Source of the DNA: Ochromonas danica
Lineage: Eukaryota > Sar > Chrysophyceae > Chromulinales > Chromulinaceae
Reading direction: 5' to 3'
DNA length: 64,000 nucleotides
Assembly: GCA_015146655.1 (NCBI GenBank)
Contig: VKHL01000010.1
Coordinates: 1 to 64,000, forward strand
The number at the start of each line of letters is the position of its first letter. The first letter of the stretch is position 1. Of the stretch, positions 1-11,196 are shown one piece after another. The notes beneath the pieces are model-generated. The model saw only the letters and a program-made list of their open reading frames with translations. It searched no databases and was not told where the DNA came from. A program made the translations under genes and the position numbers.

Positions 1-15
1 GTGGTCTGTCGGTTG

Positions 16-70
16 GGTGTGTGTGTGTGTGGGGGTGTGTGTGTGGGGGGGGGGGGGGGGGGGGGGGGGT

Positions 71-108
<38 letters not shown>
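16..108. repeat. (TG)n / poly-G low-complexity tract
   Basis: A run of TG dinucleotides passes into an almost unbroken G homopolymer of about 60 bases. Nothing coding is credible here. The glycine-rich reading frames across it follow only from GGN codons. The length is probably unreliable, since homopolymers and contig ends are common places for sequencing error. Confidence 0.9.
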
Positions 109-109
<1 letters not shown>

Positions 110-644
110 CGGCATTGGCTGTTTTGCGTTTACGGAGGAAAAGTGTGGTCTGGACCACTCTTTCCCAGCGGTTCACTACTATAGCCACAGCTCTCTATCT
201 ATTCTATGCGTTCATCTTCAATTGCAATTAATGCTTGCAGATGAGGGCCAAGGCTATCATTTAGGTTTTTCCTCTTTTCCATTTAGAGGAAGCGTTTGAT
301 GTGCGATTTCCTCTTTGCTATAGACTTCATGCGCATGTCTTTTCATTCAAGTTCCTAATCATGTTCGTACCCTCTTTTGTATGCAAATGGGTCTTTGCAT
401 ATCTTGTCATATTGATATCGTAAGATATTAATCCCTTCTTCACTTTATGTACTGTACCATACCAATACGTAAATGGCTTTTCCTTAAAATTAAGGTTTTC
501 TTATCTGTCGGTCTGCCACCACGAAGTAATATTAACTAATCGCCTACCTATCTTGATATATGAGATGTGATCTCAAAAGAAGCCAATACAAGTACCTAAA
601 CGCCGCAGTTTTTGCATGGGATTCTTGTTGATGTTTGTGTGGGA
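109..644. other. Region upstream of the kinesin gene
   Basis: AT-rich sequence with no open frame that looks like a gene. It probably holds the promoter and 5' UTR of the kinesin. No clear TATA box or other motif could be assigned. Confidence 0.5.
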
Positions 645-3600
645 ATGTCAAACCCCACGCAAACAACAACTTTAACCGCAACGGCGAACGACGACAACGG
701 CGCATCGACAAGAAAAAGAAACTCTGCTCCGAGTAGAGGACTACCTTGTCATCTAATTAATTTGTATTCACTGAACAAGATGAGTTTGGAAGAGCAATTG
801 GCAAAGAAAACAGCAGAGCTGGAGACCTTACAAAGGAGTTTTGATGAATATGTGGAGTCATCGAAAGAACTTGAGAATGAAATGGATAAATCTCTCTCAA
901 TAGCGGAAAGAGAATTGAAAGAGAAAGATCAAAAGATCCAATTCTCTGAATCAAAAATAAAGGAGCTAGTCGAAGAATATACACGCTTGAAGAAAGTGAA
1001 CGGCAATTTACAAGAACAAAGTCTTTCTGCCAAGGCAAAACTCGCTTCACTGGAAGATTCGAAGCGTAACTTGGAAGTGAAGACAGAAGATCTTTCCAAT
1101 CAAGTAAGGATTTTGAAAGCTTCCGAGGAAGATTTGCAACATAAGTTGCTGGAAGCAGAAGAAGATATAATATTTTTGAACAATGACATCGAAGATTTGA
1201 AAGCCAATCATGTGAAATCAGAGGAGAGAATACATGAGTTAGAAAGGCAACTAGAATCTATGCAATCCGAACAAGGCCATAATGAAGCCAAAGAAGCGCA
1301 TAACTCTTACTCGGCGGCGATGCTAGCGGATGCGGAAACAACCATCCAGAGTTTACAGTCTAAGATCAAAGAACTTATAGCAACTAATGAAGAACTTCGC
1401 TCATCTACGACCTTGAACACTGAGCTTGAGAAAGAAATCGTTCAACTACAAGAAGTAATTCGCTTGAAGGAGAATGAGCTTTTTGCCAAGGAGAAAGAAA
1501 TTGACATGTACAAAGAACAAAGGACCAATACCTCCACGCCAGACAAGCCTGGCAGTGAAATTGACCTCATAAATTGTGGAGATATTAAAAGAGAGATAGA
1601 GTCAGAAGAGGATACTCTTATATCACCTAAGGCAGCTTCAGATGAACACTTTGATTTCAATGAAATCGCAAGTCAGCAACTGACTTTTACCAGCCCTGAC
1701 AATACAATGTCTGGCGGGCTAAAACTTGACACTTTGCCTTCAGTCATGCTAAATATGCAGCCTATTTTGGAGAGCAGCGACCTCAACCTTGTCAGACAAG
1801 AACTGCGCAAAATCACCGAAAAATATGAGAATATTCGAAACAGCAATACTCGTTTGATAAACAAAATGCAGGCAATTCGTGGAAATATATTAGTTGGTTG
1901 TCGTACACGACCTGCAAGTGATCAAGAGCTCTTAGCTGGTGGAAAGATTTGTGTTGATGCTTACGATGATGTTGAACTATTGCTGTATGACAAGTAAGTA
2001 CCAATGATATCTGAATTGCCTCGTACATAAGTTACCTCCTGTGGAATTTTAGTTTAGGTATGGCGTGGAAATCCTTTGCTTTTGACCGTGTTTGGCCTGC
2101 GGATGCTAACCAGGTCGATATCTTCGCTGATATTGAGCCGCTGGTGTTATCGACTTTGGATGGATATAATGCTTGCGTTATGGCGTATGGGCAAACAGGA
2201 TCGGGCAAAACTCATACAATGGTAAGCTTGATTTTTTCGTTTTTTAAAGTTTTGAGAATGATGATGTTGAAAACAGGAGGGTACTGGTGATCAGTATGGC
2301 GTCAACTATCGAACCATTCAAACGATGTTCGACGTGCTTCAATATCGGAAATCGCAAGCTGTTGCTCAGTATCGCAAGAGGAAGGAAGCTTCGGTTGTTA
2401 ACGGTCATGTTAAGGCATCTAGTTCAGCTTCTAATCTTACTGGAGCTGCCAGTGTGAAACCCTCTATCGGCACGGATCCGCACAGTTCCGAACCCTTGTA
2501 CACTGTAGATGAAGACAATATCTTCAAGTACAAAATCGAAATTTCTATGCTTGAGATTTATAATGAACAAGTCTATGACCTCTTACATGATTCTGCGGGT
2601 GGAGGACAAAGCAACGGGGCCTCCTTAGATATACGTCTAAGTCCAGACAATGGAATTTCCGTGCCAGGTTTGAAAGCCGTCACCGTTTTTAATATGGAGG
2701 AAGTACAGCAAGTCTTCGCTAAAGGTGCAAAGAATAGAGCAACTGCAACTACCCACCTCAATGAACATTCTAGCCGGTCTCATCTAATAATCCAGGTTGA
2801 TGTATCTGTTGAGTCTGTTGATCAAACTTCTTCGACCTCACTGGACGCCTTCTTTGCTCCTAATGGCGATACAACCGCATCTGATGGCAGTTCCAGTCCC
2901 ACCAAATTCTATAGTGCCCCTGTAACAGGTCGTATGTATCTTGTTGATCTAGCGGGATCTGAACGTATCACCAAGAGCGGTGCCGTTGGCAGTACTCTCA
3001 AAGAAGCCTTGTACATAAACAAGAGTCTTCTAGCCTTGGGCGATGTCATGGAGGCTTTGGATCAAAAACAAAAGCATATTCCTTATCGAAATTCCAAGTT
3101 AACGTTCCTGTTGCAGAATGCTTTGGGTGGTAGTGCTCGTACTATGATGATTGTTACAGTTTGTCCTACCAGTTTAACATATGAAGAATCTCTCTTCACG
3201 TTGCAATTTGCCACGCGAGTGAGAAATATTTCTCTCGGTCCAATTCAGAAGACACATCTTCACTCCAAGAATTTGGAATTAATCGTCAAAAGTCTGAAAA
3301 GTGAGTTGAAAGATGTAAAGAAGAAGAAGATTGCCTTGGAAGAAACTGTGGCGGATATGAAGCGTGAACAAAAGAAACTTTTGGAAAAGTCATCTTCTGT
3401 AATGGAAAATAAGCTCAAAGCGAGCGAAGAAGGCAAACGGATTGCTGATATCCAAGCTCAAAATCTAAGCAAACAGATCGCTGATCTAACTGCGAAATAT
3501 ACGGAGGAGAAGGCAACAAGAGAGCATATGAGTGGTGAGCTTGATTTATGCCAGCGCAATTTAAGGAAGGCTCTAGAGCAAATCGTGGAGCATTCTGTGG

Positions 3601-4657
3601 AGATTGAACGATTACAAACGGTAATCCGTGGAAAAGATCGTGAAATTGAGAGCACTCGAGCTGCTCTCATTCGGGTTTACAACTCCAATCTTTCACCTGG
3701 TGTTAATGGGACCAAAAGCCCTCGAGCAAGCTTGGGAAGTGAGGAAGGACCACCAGAACATCGCTTGTCTTTCAGCGGCAGAGTTGCATTCAAGTTGGAA
3801 GGTGCTGAAGGCACAGGTGGTGACCACGCTGTATCGCACTCCCCAAAACCATCTGTTGATGCCCACGAGGCAGTCAAACATCAATCTTCAGATCGAAAGT
3901 CAACTGCTCGGGCAACGCATACCGGTGATCTTACTGCAGCTATGCCCCCGCCTGCTCCCGTACTCTCGACCGATAACAATCATTCGAGCCAAAGCAATAA
4001 TGGTAGTCGTAACTTTCTCCAGCCTACCACTCAAGTCCATTCATTACCAACTCCACCTTCGAATCGCAGCAGTTTACCAAGTAACTCTGGAACAAGAAGT
4101 AATTCCAACAGTCGTTCTACGCGCAGTTCTGTGGGAAGTGCCACGAAAGCCAACCAGAATACCGCACCACCTTCTGTATCTTCTTCAATCTCTACGCCTC
4201 TGGCAGCGAAAAATACTCGTCCAGCTGCAACGCCTGTTCAGCAGAAGAGCAGTTTGTTACTGGATTCGCGCTCAAATTCTGCAACACGTATGCGCAATGG
4301 TGCAACTGGTGGTACGCCTTCGAGTAGTATTGCCACTCCTTCACCAAATACTGTCAAACAAAGACCTGCGTCTCTTGCAGGCAATAACACTCTTCCAGCA
4401 CATTCAAATAAATCCAGTCTCAATGGTAATTCGGACAATTCATCTCATGCGTCGGTTTCGTCTGGAACCAGTCTCACTGCTAAGATTCCCCTTCTCAGCG
4501 CTCGCTCTGAGGAAGCCTTGCGAAGACACCAGGTTTGTGAATTCTTTAAGAACGAAGTTCATCAGCTAATACTGATCACAATGGTTGTTGTCTTTGTTAT
4601 AAATAGTTACGCATGGAAAAGAGAAGAGAAGCTATGGCTGCGTTAGCCAATCGTTAG
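645..4657 (+). CDS. Kinesin-14 family motor protein
   Basis: A microtubule motor, by family most likely minus-end directed. Four exons give about 1274 residues: 645-1993, 2053-2221, 2277-4532 and 4607-4657; the introns are 59, 55 and 74 nt with GT-AG ends. Residues about 45-400 are charged coiled coil. The neck then leads into GNILVGCRTRP, the arrangement typical of kinesin-14, with the motor following an N-terminal stalk. The P-loop GQTGSGKTHTM lies near residues 496-506, NxxSSRSH and DLAGSER follow, and the motor ends near residue 827. A second coiled coil precedes a Ser/Thr/Asn-rich tail of about 300 residues. The motor carries a long insert of roughly 50 residues after the YRTIQTMF segment. 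The next ATG in frame is at 780 and could be the true start, because the first 45 residues are unlike a stalk. The microtubule role is family knowledge, not shown by the sequence. Confidence 0.9.
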
Positions 4658-5161
4658 AAGGCTGTCGTGTTAAGTATTGTTGTATGCACATCTTTAGGGA
4701 TGTTATATTTCTCGTTTTGTGGTTTAGTAGTGACACAACACGAAGTGTGTGGTGAACAAACAACGTGTGATTGTAATTGGTTAAATACGTTTTGTAAGTT
4801 AATGCTCCCAGCTAGGCCTAATATCTTTTAGGCGTCTTTTGAAATACAGTGGTAAATTTCATGGTGATGATCATCTTTAATATCGTAATCATTATCTGCG
4901 TACATCTCCAGATCTACGATGGACTAGTACAGTAGATCTGGACTGCTGGATGTCCATACGGAGAACAACGACAAACACCCTGCCGGAGTGCTGGAAAACA
5001 GTTTTTTACCTGACCGTTGGTGCGGGAAGAGCAACTGCTTCATCTCATCTCATCCCTCACTATCCATTAGACTTCCAGTCCAACAATTCTCTATTGGTAA
5101 AGTATATCTCTACATCTTCATTCTCCTCTCAAGTAGCTATCTTGTAAGCCTTTTCAATCAA
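4658..5161. other. Intergenic spacer with hairpin
   Basis: It holds the kinesin 3' flank and the promoter and 5' UTR of the next gene, which runs in the same direction. Frames upstream of 5162 open only from non-ATG codons and have no recognisable protein. Apart from the perfect inverted repeat listed separately, nothing stands out. Confidence 0.5.
4907..4942. repeat. Perfect 11-bp inverted repeat (hairpin)
   Basis: The arms TCCAGATCTAC (4907-4917) and GTAGATCTGGA (4932-4942) are exact reverse complements around a 14-base loop. It sits about 220 bp upstream of the coiled-coil gene. The core CCAGATCT also occurs in the 75-bp direct repeats at 32.2 and 34.8 kb, so it may be a shared small mobile-element remnant or a regulatory palindrome. 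Confidence 0.6.
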
Positions 5162-6997
5162 ATGGAAAACTCCTCTGATAGCTCAGTTAATGTGGCAGCC
5201 AATGCCTCTGCCTCTGGCATGGTCACACCCGTCAAGTCCACCAGATTGGGCAAGTCGACACGTTGTCTTTCAGCTACAAAAGCTGATAATAGCCGTGGGT
5301 TTTGGTCATCTGAGAAGAAGGTTTCTCGTCCTGCTACAGCACGTAAAGCTGATATTGCTAGCAGTACTACTAGTACTTCAAAAGAACCCTTTTCTCCTTC
5401 TGCCATGAGTATGAATGAATCTATTCTTTCTACTGCATCAGAATCACGTGAAGCAGCAAGACAAGCTAAGATGAAAAGTGAACAAGATCGTATTAATAAA
5501 GTTGCTCAACTCAAGTTAAAATGGGCACAAGAGAAAGAGCGCAAAACAACATTTCATCAAACACGTCGTGCAGAAGAATTAAAACGATTACAAGATGAAA
5601 ATAACTTTGCTGCTGAATTAAGAAAGAAGCAATTAGATAAACAAAAAGAACTTTCTCATAAGGAGAAAATGGTTGAGAAAGAATTACTTTCAACCTCTCT
5701 TAAAGTACGTGCTCAATTAGCAGAAGATTTATCAAAAGAAGCTAAAGCTAAAAGACGTATCAGTCTTTTCTTAAATCAACAAATGCGTAAACGTGCTCAA
5801 ACGAAAGAAGAAGCATTAGCAAAGAAGAAGAAAGAAGAAGAGGCAAGTCTGTTAGAAAGCAGACGTGTTGATTGTCTATTACAACGTGATGCACAAATGG
5901 CAGAAGAAGTAAGACGTCGTGAAAGTTTAGCACAACAAACATTACGTGCACAAGAATTACGTAAGAAAGAAGAAGAACTAGAGAATCAAAAGAAAGAAGA
6001 AGAACGTGCTCTTCTAGAAATGCGACATTTAAATTGGGAAGATGATAAAACAGCAAAAGATGAAGCAGAACGACTTCGTCGTGAATCTTTAGCTTATCGT
6101 CTGGATAAATGGCGTTCAGAAAAAGAATTGACACAATCAATGAAAGAACAAGAACGTCTTGCTGCAGATATGGATTTTGAATTACAGACTCAAGCTCGAC
6201 AAGATATGTTGAATTATCAGGAGAAATGTGCTGAATCACGAAGACAATCTCTCAGTTATCGTTTAGATAAAGCACGTAAAGATCGTGACTTTGAAAGAGG
6301 ACAGAAAGCTTTAATCGATCTTGTTCATCAAGAAGAGAGTAAGTTGAAAGAACAAGATCGTGATGATATTCAACAATATCGTGATCGTATTCTCGAAGCA
6401 CGTCGTCAATCCATGCAATATCGCAGTCAAGCATTTGTAAGACATCCTTCTTCTGATTTGATGCTTATGATTGACTTGTACTCATTTTGGAATGAATGTT
6501 ATCCTCTATAGAGACAAGAGAAGATGCGCATGGAAGGAGAAAAGCAAGCTGAGCGTGTGGAGCAACAAATGGATTTCACCCTTCGCGAGCAATCTTGGAA
6601 AGATGTTCAAGCTTACAGAGCTAAGCAACGTGAAGAAGCTCGTCGTTCTCTTGCTTGGCGTTTAGCTGATGCTCATCGCCAACAAGAAGCAGCCTTAACA
6701 ATGCACGAAGAGAATCTTCGCAAGACTCATCTCGATCTGCTCTGCAGGCGTGAGGACATGTTGACTCAGCGTGAAGCTCAAGAGCAGGAAGCGCAACGTC
6801 GCCGTCGTAGCATTTCCTTACGTTTACAAAGTTGGAGAGAATGCAAAATGCGTGAAGAGAAAGAGAAAGAACGTATTGAGATGGAGAAGGAAGAGGACGC
6901 CTTGCTTCGAGAGATGGATCGCGAAGAGTTGCTCGCTGCTAAGCTGACTTGCGATCTCATGCAACGCAGAGATGCATTGACCCAGTTCATTCTTTAA
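5162..6997 (+). CDS. Coiled-coil protein built of exact 54-residue repeats
   Basis: I do not recognise the family. Two exons (5162-6436 and 6512-6997, intron 75 nt) encode 586 residues. A Ser/Thr-rich head of about 95 residues is followed by continuous Glu/Lys/Arg/Gln-rich helix. From residue 198 the motif R-R-x-S-[LIM]-x-x-R-L recurs at residues 198, 252, 306, 360, 414, 468 and 522, with a worn copy (QRRDALTQF) at 576: every interval is exactly 54. The single intron falls inside the fifth copy. R-R-x-S is a classic basophilic-kinase (PKA-like) consensus, so the serines could be phosphorylated in a periodic array; that is inference. The strict period suggests a structural filament with a fixed rise, for example cytoskeletal or flagellar. 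ATG 5162 was chosen because frames further upstream lack an ATG. Codon use is A/T-rich in exon 1 compared with exon 2. Confidence 0.85.
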
Positions 6998-7225
6998 AGA
7001 TCGTTCTCCTTCCTCTGTTTTGAACACCATCAATCTCAAACCGTATTATAGATCTATCACAGAGAAATCAATCATGGAAAGACAAAATGGCATTTCCTGC
7101 TACCTTGTTGTAGCTTACTAGTATCGAATTAACAAGTTGGGGTTTGTAACATCCAAACCTATGTATAATTTTGATTTAACACACTTGAAGTATGATTAAT
7201 ATTGCACCAACTATTAATGGAGGCT

Positions 7226-9886
7226 TTACAGAAATGCAAACTGTTGATAGACTACACGGCGTGTATCGAAATAGGCTTTTACTGGTGGACCTTCAATGAC
7301 AACGTCGTTGTTCTCCTTCCGCACTACAACCTGGTCATTGCAAACAAGAGCTCCGCCCTGAGATCCAATATTAAAGTCAACCTTTAATCCTTGTGCTTCG
7401 AGCTGTTGCTTGAGTTGGTTTAGAGTGACTTCGCCCAGAGAGATGGCGCCAACATCTTGTCGGCCTTCCTCAGCGATTACACTCCACAGCGGATTAGCAC
7501 CTCCACTAGTCCCATTCTCCACAGCAGTGTTTGACCCTTCCAATTGACCGTTTTCTTCTTTGTTATTCTCTCTTCCTTCTTCAACATTCGAATCAAGTAC
7601 ATGTTGAGCACTAACAGTTGTTGCTTCACCTTGATACTTGATCAGTCTCATTCCTTCTTGACCAGAGATATTAGCACCTAAAGAAGTAACAGAACCTTGC
7701 AAAAGAAAGACACCACATTCTCCACTCAAACCACCAGCTCCTACAGAGGCAGCAGCAACTGCAGCCGCAGCTCCACCAGTCATCACCGCCGTGGCAATGG
7801 AGGATCCTGTCAATTGCAGACGTTGTAACTTCGCATACTGACGTGGTAAGAGACTTTGAGGGATCTGAACTCTCAAGCGCTCAGTGTGAACAGAGAGTGT
7901 TGCACTGCGACGATTGCGTGGAGCGTATGCTTCCATACCACTCTGTTGAGCAAGTTGAATCAAAGTGTCACAGTCTTTCTCACTGCCACGTAACACAAAC
8001 AAACGAGCAGGAGTAATGCGAGCTAGCAAAGCCTTAAAAGCCTTAAGATCTAATCTACCTGCGATACCCGGTGATGACTCAAGAAATCCACAAGTGAATT
8101 GAACTCGTTCGGTCACACTCTTGGTCTTGTATGGCGCACTTTCGATCAACTGCTGAGAAGTAACTGAATGACCCTTTGAGAGACCATTGGCTTCTTTTCG
8201 ATCAGATGAGCGAGAAGTTGCTGTAGCAGTAGCTGACTGAGCACCATTGACTCCACCTGCAGCAGCCATTGTGCCTACACGATCACGAGCTAGTCTCTCA
8301 TGCCGTACTTCCGTCGATTGAATATCCTGAAAACGCAAATCATCAATCGAGAGACCATATTCATCCATTGTTTGAACATCTTCTTTCCTCTCAAACACTT
8401 GTAAATTAGGTTGTAACACAGACCAAATAGCATTCGCAGCAGCTTTGCCACTCTTCCCTTGTCGAGCTTTCTTGTAGACATGACCATCATCTTCCTCATC
8501 CTCTTCCTCACGGATTATCTCCTTCTGTGTTGCTGTAAGTTGAGCGATTTCAGCTTGTCGACGTTTTCGTTGTCGTTCTTCTTCTTCAGCACGACGTTGT
8601 CGTTCTTGTTCAACACGAAAAGCCGCAAGTTCAGCACCAACAAGTTCTTCCTTTACAGGATGTTGTACAGTAGCAATGACAGGAGGATTTTGAGAGAGTT
8701 GTCTCAATTGAGCAGCAAGACTATATGAAGGAGAAGTATCAGGTGGGAAGATCACTAAACAACGTGGATCACCTCCCCATCGAAGTAACACTTCCTTGCC
8801 TTGACCATGACTTAATGCTGCATCTGTTGCAAAGACAACTTTTGGACCATGAAACTTTCTATCCATTGTTTGTATATTCGTAATACATTTCACAGCAGGT
8901 AATTCAAAAGGATTAGGTTTTCCATTATAAAAAGAACGTGTTAATGAGTCAGAAGTCCATTCTAATTGTGTTCTAGCACATTCTAATACATTACGAGACA
9001 TATGACTTAGAAAGATTAAATGATATAATCCTAACTTATTTTCAGTCCAATAACGATTAAATAACACAAGATATTCCAATATTCTAGCTGTTGTTTCAAC
9101 AGGTAATAAGACATTTCCACCTCTTCGTAATACTGTCAAAATTTGTGTTAAAAGTTGTTGTAAATCATCTTTATCTTTCTTTTTCTTTCCTAATGTTGAA
9201 TAAGAACGACTTGCACATGCTGCTTCAGTGATTAATAACGTTGGTGAAGAAGGAAATAAATCCATCGAAGCACCATCTAATACCACTTCTTTCCTCAAGT
9301 TAATATCCATAGCATAGACTATCTCAGCAGGTCCACATCGTATTCTCCAAATAGCACCACCAATTGTTCTACCTGATGGAATAGCTGAAACAGAGACAAC
9401 TTGTCGTTTTTCTGTTGTTTTCTGTCTTGTTTCAGGTAAATCAATATGTTGACAATATTTTAATGTGATAACATGATGAAAAGCATGATCAATATCATCA
9501 TAATCATAAGGTAATAAGAAATCATCACCTTCATTTTTCATATTAGCTAAATAATCATAAAGTGTTAATTGTGCAAATTTATGAACTGGTAAAGTGGATA
9601 AAATAGGAATTTCATGAAGACCATTTCGACCAGCTATAATAGGTAAAGCACCAATATGATGAAGATCAGCATGACTTAATAAGATTGCATCAACCCCACC
9701 AGCTGAGACAAGATCTTTTGCTAATTGATGAATATGTAAAGTTTCTTCATTGGAAATTCCCAACAGAGAAGCACCACAATCTAAAAGAATTCGTGCACCA
9801 CCAACTTCTAATAAAGTACATGCTGATGTCTCATTACGTCCGCCATAGAGTGGGGTAACACGTATATGACTTGCTTTAACAGCCAT
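7226..9886 (-). CDS. CPSF2: Cleavage and polyadenylation specificity factor subunit 2 (CPSF100)
   Basis: An intronless gene for 886 residues. CPSF100 pairs with the endonuclease CPSF73 in the nuclear pre-mRNA 3'-end processing complex. The N-terminus IRVTPLYGG, the DCGA segment, LLSHADLHHIGALP and the later IPSGRTIGGAIW and EIVYAMDIN blocks follow the CPSF2 order of metallo-beta-lactamase and beta-CASP motifs. Motif 2 reads HADLHH instead of the HxHxDH of the active nuclease, as expected for the pseudo-enzyme subunit. A charged Glu/Arg segment interrupts the beta-CASP region near residue 470, and a low-complexity Ala/Gly stretch lies near residue 720. The C-terminal domain is kept. ATG 9886 was preferred because the longer frame to 9985 begins only with TTG. 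It is divergently arranged with the JmjC gene. Confidence 0.92.
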   Translation of the reverse strand: MAVKASHIRVTPLYGGRNETSACTLLEVGGARILLDCGASLLGISNEETLHIHQLAKDLVSAGGVDAILLSHADLHHIGALPIIAGRNGLHEIPILSTLPVHKFAQLTLYDYLANMKNEGDDFLLPYDYDDIDHAFHHVITLKYCQHIDLPETRQKTTEKRQVVSVSAIPSGRTIGGAIWRIRCGPAEIVYAMDINLRKEVVLDGASMDLFPSSPTLLITEAACASRSYSTLGKKKKDKDDLQQLLTQILTVLRRGGNVLLPVETTARILEYLVLFNRYWTENKLGLYHLIFLSHMSRNVLECARTQLEWTSDSLTRSFYNGKPNPFELPAVKCITNIQTMDRKFHGPKVVFATDAALSHGQGKEVLLRWGGDPRCLVIFPPDTSPSYSLAAQLRQLSQNPPVIATVQHPVKEELVGAELAAFRVEQERQRRAEEEERQRKRRQAEIAQLTATQKEIIREEEDEEDDGHVYKKARQGKSGKAAANAIWSVLQPNLQVFERKEDVQTMDEYGLSIDDLRFQDIQSTEVRHERLARDRVGTMAAAGGVNGAQSATATATSRSSDRKEANGLSKGHSVTSQQLIESAPYKTKSVTERVQFTCGFLESSPGIAGRLDLKAFKALLARITPARLFVLRGSEKDCDTLIQLAQQSGMEAYAPRNRRSATLSVHTERLRVQIPQSLLPRQYAKLQRLQLTGSSIATAVMTGGAAAAVAAASVGAGGLSGECGVFLLQGSVTSLGANISGQEGMRLIKYQGEATTVSAQHVLDSNVEEGRENNKEENGQLEGSNTAVENGTSGGANPLWSVIAEEGRQDVGAISLGEVTLNQLKQQLEAQGLKVDFNIGSQGGALVCNDQVVVRKENNDVVIEGPPVKAYFDTRRVVYQQFAFL

Positions 9887-10060
9887 TGGAATTAGTATGA
9901 GGTCAGGTATGTTATGTGGGGTGAGTGTTGATTGTTGTTTGGACGAGACGATGATGACCGAAGAGGAAGAAAAACGACTTTTCAATGAGAAACGAGATTT
10001 TTAACTTAACAAATTTCTCTCACCCATTGATGAAAACATTGATCGAAAATTGATGAAAAC
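9887..10060. promoter_or_regulatory. Bidirectional promoter between CPSF2 and a JmjC gene
   Basis: Only 174 bp separate the two start codons, so both promoters and 5' UTRs must lie here. The stretch contains a short direct repetition around TGATGAAAACAT. No TATA box was identified. Confidence 0.5.
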
Positions 10061-10888
10061 ATGATGATGATGTTGAGGGTTCCAACTAGAAATGTAAAGC
10101 AGACAGTCTGGCTGCTGCATGGTTCTAGTATTCGATCTATACAGTTACAAGCTATGCCATGTGTGGAATATTCAGCCAACTTAGACTGGTCAGATATTTA
10201 CAATAAAGGGCAGCCTTTGCTCATCACCAATCTGGCTCAATGCTGGCCTGCTGTTCAGCCAACAAGTGGTCGACATTGGAGTAACCTGAAAGGTCTGAGA
10301 GATCGTATTGATTCATCACATGAAGTTGTGGTGGAGATGGGCAAGACCTACATGGACCCCAACGTTCAGAGAGTTACAATTGAATTCGTGCGTTTTCTCG
10401 ACCTGCTCATCGAAGAAGAAGCTGATCCCAGCATAACCCAAGATCTACCTCCTCTCTATTGTGCACAAAATGACTGTCAAACAGTCAGCGGATTGCTGGA
10501 GGATCTCGAAACACCGCTCATCTGCCAGACTGGCAAAGGACATCGCTATTCCACCATGTTCTGGTTGAATGGAATGCGAGGATCTATGAGCCCATGCCAT
10601 TATGATCCTTATCACAATCTCTTAGTGCAAATCTATGGTGAGAAAGAGGTAACTCTATTCTCCCCGCAGCAAAGCTCCAAGCTTTACCCGGCAGTTGGGA
10701 CTCTTCAGAAGAACACTGCCCAAATTGATGTGAACGCACCAGATTTCAAGCAGTTCCCTCTTGCTAGTGAGTTAGAAGGTGTACGCTGCACACTTAAAGC
10801 AGGGGATGCACTGTATATGCCGTTTAAGTGGTGGCACCATTGCCAGACACGAAGTCGCAGCTTCTCTGTCAACTTCTGGTGGCTGTAA
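10061..10888 (+). CDS. JmjC/cupin-8 2-oxoglutarate oxygenase
   Basis: A single-exon gene for 275 residues, the usual size of small JmjC hydroxylases such as the TYW5, JMJD5 and FIH relatives. Residues 180-182 (HYD in CHYDPYHN) provide the first two Fe(II) ligands, and the third is His259 or His260 in KWWHHC. The DSBH framework GEKEVTLFSP and LKAGDALYMPFKWWHH is intact. The likely reaction is Fe(II)- and 2-oxoglutarate-dependent hydroxylation of a protein or a tRNA base; the substrate cannot be told from sequence. Four ATGs in a row open the frame at 10061, and a later Met such as residue 32 might be the real start. There is no clear membrane segment, so it is probably cytosolic or nuclear. 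Confidence 0.8.
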   Translation: MMMMLRVPTRNVKQTVWLLHGSSIRSIQLQAMPCVEYSANLDWSDIYNKGQPLLITNLAQCWPAVQPTSGRHWSNLKGLRDRIDSSHEVVVEMGKTYMDPNVQRVTIEFVRFLDLLIEEEADPSITQDLPPLYCAQNDCQTVSGLLEDLETPLICQTGKGHRYSTMFWLNGMRGSMSPCHYDPYHNLLVQIYGEKEVTLFSPQQSSKLYPAVGTLQKNTAQIDVNAPDFKQFPLASELEGVRCTLKAGDALYMPFKWWHHCQTRSRSFSVNFWWL

Positions 10889-11196
10889 ATTGTCTGGAAG
10901 AATCAGAAGTGGGAAAAGACCAAAGGGTTGTCGTGTTGTAGAATCATTAAAGATCGAGCAATCCTCCACTATGTCACGCGGCATAAATGGATGATGTTAG
11001 AAGCAACAGCTGTAGATAAACAGTAAGAATTGTAGCTTGCTACAGCGTTTTCTTTAACAGATGTAACATACCATAATCTACCATGAAGAGATTCCTGCAC
11101 TCTTTCATTTAGTCGGCGACTAGGCGGACTGGGAAAGAGAAGAAGATATTGGTAGATATGATAGCTAGAGACACATAGAGGAGTCAACGTTCAAGC
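10889..11196. other. Convergent spacer, JmjC gene to glutaredoxin
   Basis: This stretch lies between two converging genes and must hold both 3' UTRs. I see no open frame, RNA gene or repeat in it. Confidence 0.5.

Noticed and set aside
1-299. Glycine-rich open frames at the left edge
   Set aside because: They arise from the poly-G tract, start with non-ATG codons, and have no domain.
3628-4569. A 313-residue frame overlapping the kinesin tail
   Set aside because: It lies in another frame of a low-complexity region of the kinesin, which has clear splice and domain support. Composition is Leu/Arg/Gln-rich without motifs.
5760-6239. Minus-strand frames opposite the coiled-coil gene
   Set aside because: They are complements of Glu/Lys codons and read as Leu/Val/Phe runs. 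The plus strand has the 54-residue repeat.
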